A stretch of 64,000 bases of DNA from Labia minor (lineage: Eukaryota; Arthropoda; Insecta; Dermaptera; Spongiphoridae): contig OY720346.1 of the NCBI GenBank assembly GCA_963082975.1, positions 45,547,296-45,611,295 of the forward strand, read 5' to 3'. Positions 35,257 to 47,631 of this stretch are shown piece after piece. A model generated the notes under the pieces. The model searched no databases, had not been told where the DNA came from, and saw only the letters and a list, made by a program, of their open reading frames with translations. The position numbers and the translations under genes were made by a program. The first letter of the stretch is position 1. The number at the start of each line of letters is the position of its first letter.

Positions 35257-35556
35257 ATTATATGAAAATTAAATTTCCTCTAAAAGGAATATACCCACCA
35301 CCTTGCCCCCACCGAAAAGTCGTTGTTGGAATTCAACGTTGAGATAAGATACAAGTTGTTGATATAATCCAAATTTTGAATTTGATTCTCGCTCCCCTCA
35401 AAATTATTCCGTTGACTCCCGCAGCTAGGTGGGTTCATGAAACTTACCTTGACGGATTCCTTGTATGATTCTAAACAACTTTTTCTTATGACTTTTTGCA
35501 TGAAGTCTCTTAGTTTAATTAATAAAAATTATGGGACTCAACGGAACAATTACCAT
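34797..35556. mobile_element. 760-bp element with about 118-bp near-perfect inverted ends
   Basis: ATGGTAATTGTTCCGTTGAG at 34797 and the following about 118 bp are mirrored at 35440-35556; the only clear difference is an AC dinucleotide near 34890. A second inverted block (GCAAGGTGGTGGGTATCTTC-type at about 35003, mirrored near 35285-35310) sits inside. A TA run at about 35208-35252 forms the centre. AAAT flanks both ends, which may be chance. No transposase. It can fold over nearly its whole length. Confidence 0.7.
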
Positions 35557-35696
35557 AAATATATATATATAGATAGATAGATAGATATATAATTATATTA
35601 ATAATTATGTATTATATAATAAAACATTTTAAATGTCTTTTAAAAAATATTTAATATTTTTCATATAGTGAAAAAATAAACAAAAAGAAAAAAATT

Positions 35697-35711
35697 TAAT
35701 AAAAAATTGAT
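35697..35711. repeat. 15-bp target-site duplication of SINE 2 (left)
   Basis: TAATAAAAAATTGAT, identical to 35983-35997. Confidence 0.85.
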
Positions 35712-35982
35712 AAAAAAAAACATCCCCTACACAAGGACAGCGCCTAACAAGTCAGTTATATTAATTAGATGTCCTATGGTCAGTAGATCTCAACCTTTAT
35801 CTTGATTTTCTTGATCGGAGGCGCTACTTTTTATCAAGTTCCCAATTGTGATCCCGGAGGCTGTGTTGACTTCATCCCATAGACCCCAACTAGAGAAAAT
35901 CCCTTGTCAGTTCCGGGACTTGAACCCAGAACCACGAGAATGTGAGCTAACACTGTTAACCAACATACAACGAGGCGTCTCA
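35712..35982 (-). mobile_element. tRNA-derived SINE (copy 2, different family)
   Basis: Read on the minus strand it starts TGAGACGCCTCG and carries an A-box-like TGTTGGTTAACAGTG and a B-box GGTTCAAGTCC (35916-35926). The T-arm is CTGGG-TTCAAGT-CCCGG and the anticodon loop ATTCTCG is compatible with a tRNA-Arg(TCT) ancestor. A tRNA-unrelated body of about 190 bp ends in nine T. The perfect 15-bp duplication on both sides shows a LINE-dependent insertion that has hardly aged. Confidence 0.85.
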
Positions 35983-35997
35983 TAATAAAAAATTGAT
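35983..35997. repeat. 15-bp target-site duplication of SINE 2 (right)
   Basis: TAATAAAAAATTGAT, identical to 35697-35711. Confidence 0.85.
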
Positions 35998-37734
35998 TAA
36001 TCAAATTTTTTGTAAATAAATTTTTTATTTACTATATTAAAAAGATAACCAAGGAATAGTCAAAACAACTCAAAACTTTAGGGCGTAATTTTTTTTAGTG
36101 GTCTAATTTTAGGTGGCTTCTTCTTTTGCATTTGACTCATTTGAATTTAAAAAAATATTCTTAATAATATACTTATAATTAATTTCTAATGTTTGTTTTG
36201 ATACTGTCATTGTTTAAAAGTTCCCCTTCTATCTATGAGAATGTCAAATGATTGAAGTAGTACTTTTGCTCTGACGACACAACCTCCCAATTGAGATTAT
36301 TAAATATATTCATGAATAAATATTGAATTCCTTATAATAATTATTACATTTTGGCTCTTTAAGATAACAAAGGTACAAGGATATAATTATTTTATAAATT
36401 TATCTTCTTTATTAAATATTTTTAATTTAACTTTTATTTTAAAGATATACTATATATATTCCATTCATTTATAAAATTTTCTTGATTAAAGTGAGTGAGT
36501 TTTATATATATTAGTATATATATATATATATATATAAAATCTATTTGAAATTTATTATTAATAAATAAATTTTATTATTTTGCTTTCACCGTATGATGAT
36601 GTATTATCCTCCTCGATTGATTGTTCTATGGTTGTGGAGTGAGGAGGTGGTGCGGGTTGAATTGACTTTCATTGTGCTATGTTCTGTATTAAGCATTAAT
36701 GGGGAAGGTATATTTATGCTTTGTGCTGTCTACAAGAAGGGTGGGGGAGTGCTTGTCGCATGTTGTACGCAAAGCGTTGACATGTTTGCATAAAGCATAC
36801 ACACACACACTCACAGGCATCTAATACTTGTCTGCTCGAGGGATGTTTTTCTCTATGTGAACGAGAAGAAGGGAATGAGTGGGGTCAAAAAAAAAACATT
36901 CGAAAAATTAATCCGTCGTTTCTCATTCTCTCACTTTGTCTCAATATACGAATTATATATCAATTATTTTATAAATTATGTATTATAATTATTATTTGAA
37001 CTTTTTAAAAACTTTATACAACTGATAAAATTTATTTGAAATTGTATTTTTAATTAAATCATAATGATAATAAAAAAAAAAGAAATTAAATCTGAAGTCA
37101 TTGATGAGATACATATGAAACTTTAATTTTTCAGTATTTGTTTATTTTACTGACGATAAAAGTATAATAATTGATTGAATACTTTTTAATTTTTTTGAAT
37201 GATTATTTTAGAGTGAATTGATTTTATCAACGGTCTTGAGACTAAACGAAAACAATTGACAATCAATTATCGTAGCATTTAAAGATATTTCATAGCACTC
37301 TTAATAAATATTTTATTTTTAATTTTAATTTGGATCAGTAATCGAGGAACTTTTTGAATCACATTCAGAAAAACAAAAAAAATCTAATAAGTAAATATAT
37401 CTTATTTATTATTTTTGTAATTAATTATAATTTATATGAAAACTAAGTAAATAAAAAAAGAAGCCCTTTGATGAATTTTTGAATGTGATTTTTTTCACGA
37501 ATGCCTAAAGTCCTATGACCCAAAATGGCAAGGTAAAGGGTTTAACTGAATGCTTTTAAAAAAATATTTTATTTTAGGGTGTTCCAAAATTAACACAAGA
37601 TTTAAATTAAATATAAATATTAAATATATAAAATATTTAAATTTTTATTTAACCGCCAAACTTACATTATTTTCAAAATATTTTTCAATAATGAAAACAT
37701 TTTGTTGTATCGTATTTTCACTAACCCTAAACTA
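35998..37734. other. AT-rich stretch with a GC-richer island at 36.59-36.92 kb
   Basis: The open frame at 36593-36793 lies in the island but shows no domain or splice context that I can defend. Flanking sequence is AT-rich with a TA run near 36515. Confidence 0.4.
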
Positions 37735-38031
37735 GAGTGATTCCCAAAGTGGGCGCTGGAGCGATCCAGGGGGGCGGTGATGGCCACAGGTGCATTTAAG
37801 GAAAATTTCTTGTATATTACTTTTCTATTCTGAGATCAATAAATAGATACACAAATTCAATGTTTCTAATTTACACCTTTATTTATAATATCTTGCAAAT
37901 AGGTACATTTATCTTTCTGTTTAATTGTTATTAAAATTTAAAAAAAGTTAATTTCCAAAGGGGCGCTTAGTAAATTTTTTTCTGGAAAGGGGGCGCTTGG
38001 TCAAATATATATAAGTTTGGAAACCACTGTA
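37735..38031. mobile_element. hAT-like MITE fragment
   Basis: The left end AGTGATTCCCAAAGTGGG and the right end, AGTGGTTTCCAAACTT in reverse complement, are hAT-type termini. The interior has the repeated GGGGCGCTTGGT / GGGGCGCTTAGT motif. No ORF. I could not establish the 8-bp duplication. Confidence 0.6.
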
Positions 38032-38098
38032 CTTACTAATATCTTTCAGCAAAAATAACCGCAAATTCAAATCTTGTACTAATTTTGAGACACCCTGT

Positions 38099-38150
38099 AT
38101 ATATATATATATATATATATATAGGATATATATATATATATATATATTAT
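38099..38150. repeat. TA microsatellite
   Basis: Two TA runs separated by GGA. Confidence 0.8.
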
Positions 38151-38176
38151 CTTTAAAATATCGTTAATATAAATAA

Positions 38177-38795
38177 GCTGGAGTGTCTCCACTTGACTAT
38201 CTCGCAATTTGAATTGGATTAAATAACATAATATATTATATTTAAATTAAATTTAATTAATTATAAATTATAAATAATAAATATTAAACCAGTGCATGTT
38301 TGGTTTTTTATTGATGGCACCATGGCACGTGTTGGCGCGTGAGATTTGCAGTGTTAAAAAATTAATTCTGGTACTTTCAGCGATTCAATCAAGCTGAAAT
38401 TCTATATATAGCAGTTTTATACAATTATTAATCATGTGAAAAATTATCAAATGTATATCTTTATTTTTACGGTCACTTTAGAGGAAAAAAAATCAAAACG
38501 TTGTAGGTAATGACCCTCTTCCGGTTGAGCTACATTTCTCAAAAGTTGATAGAAAACTATGAATTTTGAATAATGCTCATGTACCAAATTGCATCATTCT
38601 AGCTCAAACCGTTTTTGCGTAATCTTGTCTACATACATACACACACACACACATACATACACACATACACACAGAAATTTTTCTCAACCTTAGTGAAAAT
38701 GATTCAGGAACCTTCAAAACGTATAAAAACATCAAAATCTCAACATCGAAAATTTTCGTGATCGCAATTACTATCTCTGGCGAGATAGTAAAAAT
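38177..38795 (+). mobile_element. family-A interspersed repeat, copy 3
   Basis: Full-length relative of 18831-19430. It has the hairpin start (CTGGAGTGTCTCCACT), the CTATCTCGC inverted repeat, an AC microsatellite near 38640 and the 3' hairpin ACTATCTC-TGGC-GAGATAGT followed by AAAAAT. Downstream flanks differ from copies 1 and 4, which fixes the right boundary near AAAAAT. Confidence 0.7.
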
Positions 38796-39884
38796 TGTTT
38801 AATATGTAAATATATGTGATTACTATTCAAAATACATGTTCTCTTTAGTTTAGATAAATACTAGTTAATTAACTTTATTTTATTTATCACTAATAATGTA
38901 TTTTGTGTTAAAAGAATTAATTTTGCATAAGTTACATTAGTAATTTTATTAAAAAAAAGGATTTGTCTTCTTATTTTTTACCATATAAATTAGATTCTTT
39001 GAACGAATATCTATTCAAGATGATGAACCCCACCCCATGGACTCACAAAAACCGTTACGATTCACAAAATCAACTTCTTACATAAAAATCGTTGACTGTT
39101 TTTATGTTGCTTGGTGACATTAGAAATATTTCGAAAGTCCGTGTTCCTTTAATTTGACATGATGTTTTGATTAGAGAGAATCAAATGATTGAATTTTAGA
39201 AGAAAACAAATATTTTCTTGTTAGCAATTAAATGAATGGAAATGTGTTTTTATAGGAGGGGGTGATTGATTGGAAATTAGTCTTTGGTTTGTTTCACATC
39301 ACGAGTTGGTGGTATGGATGAATCACAGACAGATGATGATGGGGGATTGTCTTTTCGATTGGGAAGACTTGCGAGTGCCAATTGCTGATCCATTCCGGCT
39401 CCGGCTGCTGCTCTTCTTTGGCTTCTGGAAAGGAGTGGGGCGGTGAAGGAAGGAGGGAAGGTCGCGTGGGCAGCAGCTGGTAGTCGCGTGCCATTTGTTC
39501 ATGGCTTCCCGTTGCCACTCACAATCGGGATTATTTCCTAAATGATACATCACCACACCGGAATTAAAATCTTCAATAACAACTAATAAAGGACATATTA
39601 ACGAAAATATATATACAGTGAAAAATATAAAAGAAAAAAAAATTTAATATAACAAACTAAAAAAATAATAATTTCTAATAAATTATGATTAAATATGCAA
39701 CATTATTACCGTTCGACCTTTTAAAAATTATTGATATACAATTTTTTAATTATTTATTACAATTATTAAATGGATTTTCTAAAAATTTATTTTCTAAAGT
39801 GGTACAAATTAATTAAGATAACTCGATTGTTCAAGATAAAAACAATATTTAAATTTTCTTGATAAAATATTAAATATATATATT

Positions 39885-39937
<53 letters not shown>

Positions 39938-42900
39938 TATCTTATTATGCTAGCTAAAATTGTATATATATATATAGCCATGGGTTCTCAAAAACTGCTC
40001 TAACGATTTTTTTCAAATTCACACTAGATATAGTATTTATAAAGAAAAATTGATTTTTATTGATCACACATCTCAGGAAAAATACATCTTAATTATTTAT
40101 TTCTTAATTTAAAATTATATATGGAGACGTCAAAAATGGCATCCATATTGAAATTTGACTCCCGCCTTTTTTTAAAGGTTATTGTATTAATATTTTTTTA
40201 TATTTAAAATATTTTAAAATTTTTAATTTAATTTCGAAATAAAATTAAAAATATATAATAATAATATTTTATAATTATAAATTACGATATATATTTATCA
40301 TTCTTCCAATAAAAAAAAATATTCATTCACTTAGAAACATACCTAATAATACATATTTATGTATTATTGAGGACACCAAGTTCCATTCATTTTATTCAGA
40401 TTGATGCATTGATGCAACATTTAATAATTGTAATAAATAATTAAAGAATTGTATTTCAGCTCGGTGTCCCAAGTATTAATATTACCAGCCAAACCCAATA
40501 ATAATGAATTATTTTTTTTAACTTAAGTACCGAGCCGTAATGATCAAAAATCAACGTTCGAATAACTAATTATTAAATATTAACTAATAATTTAGAATAA
40601 ATAAACGACAAAATATATGAAACAATTTCAAATAATTTAAAAAAACATAAATTTCAAAAAAATAGTCATAAAACATACAGCCCTTAAACGTAGGTATTAA
40701 TGAAACAGAACAAAACAGAAAAGTATGGCCTGTGGATTTTACATAATATATATTTCCTAATTTGATTACAAAATATTATTATAATTATCTATTGTGTGAA
40801 TTTCAAAAAAATCTTTAGATATCTTTAATATCTCAAAAATATACAATTATACAATTTTTGCTAGTATAATAAGATAAGATACATATATATAGTATGTTTG
40901 AATATTTCATAAAAATAAATTTAGATTAATATTTTTTTGTGATTTTATTGGATTATTTTTATTATGCATTTTTCATCTTTATAGTCCTATATACTTGACT
41001 TTAACTTGGTGCCAATATTGAACTAGAAAGTTCTTGACCGCAACATCCACTACTCTCCCAAACCTCTGTTATGCCCAATTAATTCCTTTCATCTTCCAAT
41101 TACTTGAATTTAGTAATATATTGTAAGTACTGAATACAATTTATCTTAAAATATTACTTTTAAATAAAATCTTCTCGTTAATTACCTTATATTTTACTTA
41201 AATTAACTTTTAATTATTAAACATAAAAAATATCAGCTATATTTTATTTTTAAAATAATGAAAAATTACGTTAAAATATTTGTTTTTAGAGAATTGTCAA
41301 CGCAAATAAAGATGCTTAGTATTGAAGATTTTTATATTAATTAGTAACAATATTTAAATAGATTTTATGAATTCATATCCATATCTGTTTTTATTGCATT
41401 AATACATACATTTAAATTATTTGAAATTGTTTCAGATCGTTTATTAGTTTTTTTCTTAATTTAAAATAGGAAATTTAAATTACGTCATCAACTTCGTCAG
41501 GCAGCGCTTCCATAAATATAAAATATATTATATTAAATCAAATTACTAAATATATATTGTTATATCAGCAGACGATACTTTTCTATCTTTCAGAGCATTA
41601 ATACAGCCGTATATGTTTTATGACTATTTTAAATTATTTTAACGGTGGCTCGGTGAACCAGTTATTAATATTGTCAGTCAAATCCGATAATAAGGAATAA
41701 TTTTTTTAATGAGCGAGCAGTGGCTCGGTGAACCAGGTACTACTTTCTTAAAATGGAACACACGTGCATTTTTTTCTGTATTTTAGAATGGAACTTTTTA
41801 TAATCTTTTGAGTTAATATTCTCTGCTCTGCATTCATTTATTGTTTGATTGAATGTTATAAAATTTGATTTTTTTAAATGGACATTGGACCCTATACGGA
41901 AGGCACAAGTGCGATGTGTCTGATTCAAAGGGTGACGATGGATGATGGATGATGGATGATGCCATGGAACCAACGACGTTCACTCGATCAAACATCCAAT
42001 TATCTAAATTGTAAAATTCTTTTGTAGGTCTTTTTTCTTTTTACTTTTTACATATTTCATTGAGTTGGCTTCCTCATCCTCCACCACACCACACTATTTA
42101 CTCTCCCATCTCTCTCCTCCTCCTCCTCCCTGGCCCTAAAGGGCGTGCACTTGGGCATTTCGGCACCCTGCAAAATCTTTCCAACAGATGCATACGCACG
42201 TGACTAGAAAATTTCCCAACAGGATATGGACAATGTGAAAAACTACCCTGAAACGACGCCCGGTCGCGTGTCTTCTATGGGCAGATGAAGGCAGGGCTGT
42301 TCTCTTCTCCATCCCTTCAATACTCTATCAGAGAGATATTCTTCCGATATCAAAATATAATTAGATCTTTTTTTCTTTTCCGAAGTGCTCTTAAATCCTG
42401 GGAATGAATGAACCGCGATTATTATTCTAGAACAATATTTTTTTCCTATCAGAGATATGATTTACTTCTATGGAAGAGAAAATAACATTAACTTTCATTT
42501 AACTATAGTGAGGAGGGATGAGTAAAGTGTGTGAGAGAGAGAGGGGGAAGGCAAAAGGTTAGAATACTATGACCGGGTGCTTGAGTTGATTCAATTGAGC
42601 CGAGTGGTTCTGATTTATTTCCCAACAAAGTCCGTTAAGTAAGAAAATGCTTTAAAAAAATAAAATCAAAAAACAATTTGAAATCGACCTGTTGATATGT
42701 GCACTTCACGAACTCTTTTGGAAGAAAAAAAATAAATAAATTTTAAGAATGATTAAATTAATATTAATTCCTCAGTTAAATCCCAATTTTGTTTAAATAA
42801 TTATTATTAAATATATTAAAAGTTGCCCACAGGCCATCAGCGGTCCTCGTACCTAGCCAGGGGCGTAACTCTTTAAAATAAATTATAAATATGTATGCAA

Positions 42901-43280
42901 AACAACATATAATCAATAATTAAAATATGTTTTTGATGCATCAGAATTTGGGGGGAATGTCGTGTTTCAGATTTTTCTACCATCGTGTTGTCCCAATATT
43001 GATCAAATTTTTAAACAATTATTGAAATCAATTAATATTTTATTAAAAATTTTAAAAAAGAAAATTAAATAAATTCTTATTTTAAAATTTTTAATACAAA
43101 TGAATTAAAATGTTAATACTATTAATTAAAAACTTACAACATTTTTACAACTTGAATTAAAATGACTAAATTATATTATCTTGGTTTTTATTTTTAGTTT
43201 AATTATTCAATTATTTATTACTACAATATTTTAAAGTGAAAAATTTCCGACAATGAATATAAAATTAATACTTTGTAAAT
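38796..43280. other. AT-rich stretch with islands and small repeat fragments
   Basis: GC-richer islands lie at about 39290-39560 and 42050-42330. The former has two overlapping minus-strand frames ending near 39294-39323, with a GTGAGT donor-like site, but no known domain. TA runs lie at 39904-39935. A decayed family-B-like fragment lies at about 41360-41500. Small elements are listed separately. Confidence 0.4.
41025..41090 (-). mobile_element. small LINE C-terminal fragment
   Basis: GAAAGTTCTTGACCGCAACA and the following sequence align with the decayed LINE copies at 53440 and 59745 (the AxKNF-type C-terminal stretch on the minus strand). Confidence 0.5.
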
Positions 43281-43534
43281 TACCACTTCCGCTTTCTGGA
43301 TATACACCAAAAGTTGATGAATACTGAAGCATTAAGTAAATATATCAAATTTAATCAAAATCCGTTGAGCCGTTCAAGATATTCACACAATGGACAGACG
43401 GGTGGACGGACAGACATCATGCTAAAAATACTTTTTTCGGTTAACAAAATGGATGATTCGTGGAGATATGTAAAAATCTCAAAATGTGAGATTTGGTGTG
43501 AAAACAATACCTTTTCTTCCTATCGTCGATCGAT
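43281..43534 (-). mobile_element. family-B repeat, copy 4 (truncated)
   Basis: It runs from CACTTCCGCTTTCTGGA through the AAATCCGTTGAGCCGTTC core and the ACGGACAGACATCATGC stretch to the end CTATCGTCGATCGATAAAAA, a mutated form of the CGTCGGTCGGT inverted repeat. Confidence 0.7.
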
Positions 43535-43994
43535 AAAAATGTCTCTTAAATAGCAATAATAATTTTAATAATAATTTTAATTCACCTCATCTAAATTGTC
43601 AAGAACAATTTTGACATTTGATGATTTCTCTCTTTTCACCCTCTCTGTTTCTTTACGATCCCACCCGTTCACATTGACCTTTTATATTTTAGAAACATTA
43701 AAATAAGTTACTATGCATATTAATAGAGAAATCTTTTCATAAAATGAATTCTCATCCTATTTTACTTTGCGATGATCAATAAATGAAACCGAAAGTTTTT
43801 TTTAATAGTTTTCCATCTGGGAATTGTAGGAATGTCAAGAAAATGTCAGCAATTAAGAGAGTGAGGATAAAGGAGAGAAAGCAAAGCAAGTGTAAATGCT
43901 TTTATTTTAATAAATATTACAAATATAACATAATGCATATTATCATATTTGCAACGACGATAGTAAGGTATATATTGTATATAATAAAATAACG

Positions 43995-44045
43995 CTTGGA
44001 GGAATGTAGTTACTGGGACCAAGAACTTTCGAGTCAGAGAAATAT
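43995..44045 (+). mobile_element. tiny LINE C-terminal fragment
   Basis: The plus strand encodes AWRNVVTGTKNFRVR, matching the C-terminal pattern of the decayed LINE copies on the other strand at 53.4 and 59.8 kb. Confidence 0.5.
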
Positions 44046-45305
44046 ATAAATAGATAAAATAAAACACAATTCACATTTATTTTTTATTTAAAAATAAATT
44101 TCATTTATAAATATGCATATTTAATATATTTGTATTTCTGTATAATATGAAAAATTTGCTTAATAAAATATTAAATAAATTAACTAAAATAAATATTAAA
44201 AATTCAAATAATTCTAAAATAAAAGATTTTTTAAAATTTTTAGTTTATAAAAGAAAATCAATTGGAATGAAGTGAATTGTGTCATGATTCAACATTTCAA
44301 TTCATCCCTTTTTACTCAAAGCGTAAATAAACAAACTTGATTATCATATATTTTTTTATTTTTTAAAATTAAAAAATATTGGTTGTAGTAAAAAGTAAAT
44401 TATTATTATTATTATGAAATTAATAAAAAATTATATAAAATAAAATAAACAAATTACCTATAAATAAATGATTCATTGAGATAAAATTTAGAAATAAAAT
44501 AACTACTGTTATATATATATATTATATTTATTATCATTAAATAAAAGAGTGTATTCTGAATAAAATAAGAGTGGTTTGATAGAAGTCAAGAAAATTAAAA
44601 ACTATGTTAGAGGAGAAAAACAAAATAAATAACAAAATCAAGATCAAACATAATTTTAAAGAAAATTAAAATTATAGAAATTTTTACATTGAATAGCTGC
44701 CAAATCAAGTTATTTTAAAAGCAAAGCATTATTGAAAATTAGCTAAAAAAAATTAGCTACTAAAAAGCTATTTTTAGAAGTATAAATTTATAAATTTTAT
44801 TCGTTGGTTAAAAAGTAAATAACAAAAAAATAGGGATGAGATACATATAAATTGAATGAAATTTTCATCAAAGATAGAGAAACAAACAGAATCATTTTTT
44901 GAAAATCCTTGCGAAAAGATGCCTACTTCCCAAGGATAAACTGGTGATTATCTTTTAGAGTTCTAAAAAAATATATATTTTATTTTCTTTCCTAAAGGAT
45001 TAAATCATGAAAACAAAAACGTAAAAAAATTAACTAAATTTAAATAAAAATATGTATAAAGATTATAGTAGATTTTATATTTTATTCTTGGAATACATTA
45101 CAATCAAATTATTCTCGATGGATATGGATGAAATATAACCAACAAAAACTTGAAAAATAGGTTATGTTAAAAGATCCTAAATGAATCATAAAAAACATTT
45201 GTTCATAAAAAATAATAAAAATTGATTTCTAAATCAAAACGCTACAACTCTATTTAAATTATTTAATATTTTAAAAATTATTTGAGAAACCAAAAAGAAA
45301 ATGGT

Positions 45306-45390
45306 ATGCTTCGACGAGATTTGATCCGAAGCTACGAAGATTTAAGATTCTAAGCAATCAGCATGCAATAAGATAAATTTATACTCTGCT
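45306..45390 (-). mobile_element. possible degenerate tRNA-derived SINE head
   Basis: On the minus strand TTAGCAGAGTAT resembles an A-box and CGGATCAAATCTCG a mutated B-box, about 61 bp apart. GCTTCG and CGAAGC pair around the latter. No duplication or body was identified. Confidence 0.3.
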
Positions 45391-46178
45391 AATTCTTATA
45401 CCTTATAAGATAATTTTTTCCCCATATAAAATTAAAACTAATTAATTAAATTTAATTAATGAGTCAATATTTAATATAACTGTATTAATATCAAGTATCA
45501 TCAACTATAAGTTTAAACAAATTTTCTTGTGAAATTTATAAATGGTCAATGAATATTCGTTTTAATTTCCTTCTGTGTTCATTCTCAATTATTACACTTT
45601 TTCAATTCTCCCTCATTCCTCACCTCCCCCAACATCTCCTTATCTTTCTTCTCCTCCAAATGCAACTAAACAAATTGTTTGCTGTTTGTTCATTGGATTG
45701 AAAGGAACGTGATCGGATCAAGTCAATCCGGATTCAACAGCCCAATTCCAAATACTCGTTTATATGGAACGTTAAAACTTTCTTTTTTTTTGTAGCCAGG
45801 GAATAAAATCGACCAATGATCCTCCAAGCTAATAAACTGTATTTATAGCTTTAACTATTGGCGTGACACACAGCGAATTGGAATTTTTTCCGATATATCA
45901 GCACATTTTTATCATTTACAGGCTGATATAACTGATAAACCATTTTGATAGGAAGAGATAAACATTATGTTCTTGATTAGAACGAATAAAAATATCTTTT
46001 CAGATTATAATACATAATAATAAAATAATAATATTGATGATAATAATTATTATGTATAGGAAAAAAAAAATTAACATGGTTGACTTGCTTCTGCTATAAT
46101 ATATCGAATGGATTTATAATCTTTTATTAGAATAAAACGGATCTTAATATAAATTTCAGTTTTTACCACTATTAAAGC

Positions 46179-46305
46179 TAGGGTTGCCAACCCTATAAAG
46201 TTCCAAAAAAGGACACCCTTAAAAAATGAGGCACATTTACTTAGGGCAGTCAATAGTATTTCAAAAAGGTCTGTCCTTTCCAAAAAAGGCCAGTCGGCAA
46301 CCCTA
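46179..46305. mobile_element. 127-bp hAT MITE
   Basis: The inverted ends TAGGGTTGCC and GGCAACCCTA are exact. The flanking octamers ATTAAAGC (46171-46178) and ATTAAATC (46306-46313) match at 7 of 8 bases, the duplication length of hAT elements. The interior has AAAAAAGGACA and its partner TGTCCTTTCC, so it folds. No ORF. Confidence 0.8.
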
Positions 46306-46945
46306 ATTAAATCAATCATTTTAAAATGTATTTAATGGAGATAGAAGAAGATAAAAATTGGATGAATAAAGAATAAAGATATTTGAAGTAATGTGGATTT
46401 TGCAGTTCACATATATTTTATTTAAAAATATTTAGACCTTATAATAGATATTTGGCATTTTATATTCTAAAGTTATTTATATACAAAATTATAAATATAT
46501 AAAGATATGATAATTAAAGGGGTAGAATATATATAAAAATATATATATAAAAAATAAATTTAAATGGTTAAAGAAAATGTGTACGATATTATGTTATGAT
46601 TGAATTCACTTAAAAACATTTGAGGGAGTCGAAATTGAATTCTGTACTGATCTTCCGGTTTTTAAGTCACATACACACACATACACAATATAAAAACATA
46701 CACACTCATATAGAGAGGGAGAGAGATAGAAGCCGATAAACACAGACAAGGTCGAACAAATCGTGCGCATCCCCTGCCTCCCTTTCATCTCCCTCTTTGG
46801 ATGAGCAAGAGAGAGAGAGAGAGTTCCACCCCAATGCCGAGAGAGCATCCCCGTGGGTTTAATCAACGGGAGAGACATCGTCCTCTGGCTTTATTATCAG
46901 CTCAAACTGCCTGGGTTTTTACACGTTCTCTCTTATCCCTATTCT

Positions 46946-47003
<58 letters not shown>

Positions 47004-47631
47004 TATGTGAATGTGTAAAAGTGTTAGTGTCTTCGCAATTTTACATTGGCAACATCGTCCAGATGGAAGAAAACACTGAAACGATCTCTTTCTTTCTCTC
47101 TCTTTCTCTCTTCCTCTCACTCACTCAGACATACAGGCATACCCACATTTCTCCATTTTCTTATTCTTTCGCGATCGAGAAGAGAAATACATATACAATT
47201 TTTTATTCCACCATTTCTATTAAAATTTAAAAAAAAAATTTTTTATTTATTAATTAATTAGTATTTAAATTAAATTACAAAATTTTAAACGTATGTATGT
47301 ATAGATATGTTTTAGATAATTATTACTTCTATTTTCTAGCATTTAATAATTAAATAATTAACTACGTACATATAATATTATATGAATATGAATATTTGTA
47401 AATGTATATTATATGTTAGTATATATTTTGTTTTATCTAAAAGAAAAAAAAATAATGTAAAAAAAGACCTATTATAGAAGATAACACTGTTTATATTTAT
47501 TTCCGGTGTTTTGGTAGGCAAAATGCGAACGTTACTGAAATAATGAAAATGATATGTATTTTCTCAAAACTGGGACTGATTATAAAATTTTTAACACCCA
47601 ATTAATCAACACTACCAATGCCCATGTTTTT
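46306..47631. other. AT-rich stretch with a GC-richer island and microsatellites
   Basis: The island at about 46610-46920 includes AC and GA runs. A TA run spans about 46949-47000, followed by a CT-rich patch to about 47130. The open frame at 46853-47230 reads through the TA repeat and is not credible. Confidence 0.45.

Larger units (their letters stand above)
43535..46178. other. AT-rich stretch, mostly featureless
   Basis: A short plus-strand LINE C-terminal fragment (43995-44045) and a possible degenerate SINE head (45306-45390) are listed separately. A GC-richer patch lies at 45.59-45.78 kb. No host gene recognised. Confidence 0.45.

Noticed and set aside
39294-39556. Host exon on the minus strand with two overlapping frames
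   Set aside because: Splice-like sites exist but neither frame links cleanly to them, and no domain is visible. Left as a GC-richer island.
42835-42890. Terminus of a DNA transposon (CCAGGGGCGTAACTC)
   Set aside because: Only one end-like motif is present and no inverted partner or duplication was found.
46853-47230. 125-residue open frame
   Set aside because: Most of it is a TA microsatellite and CT-rich sequence translated as repeats.
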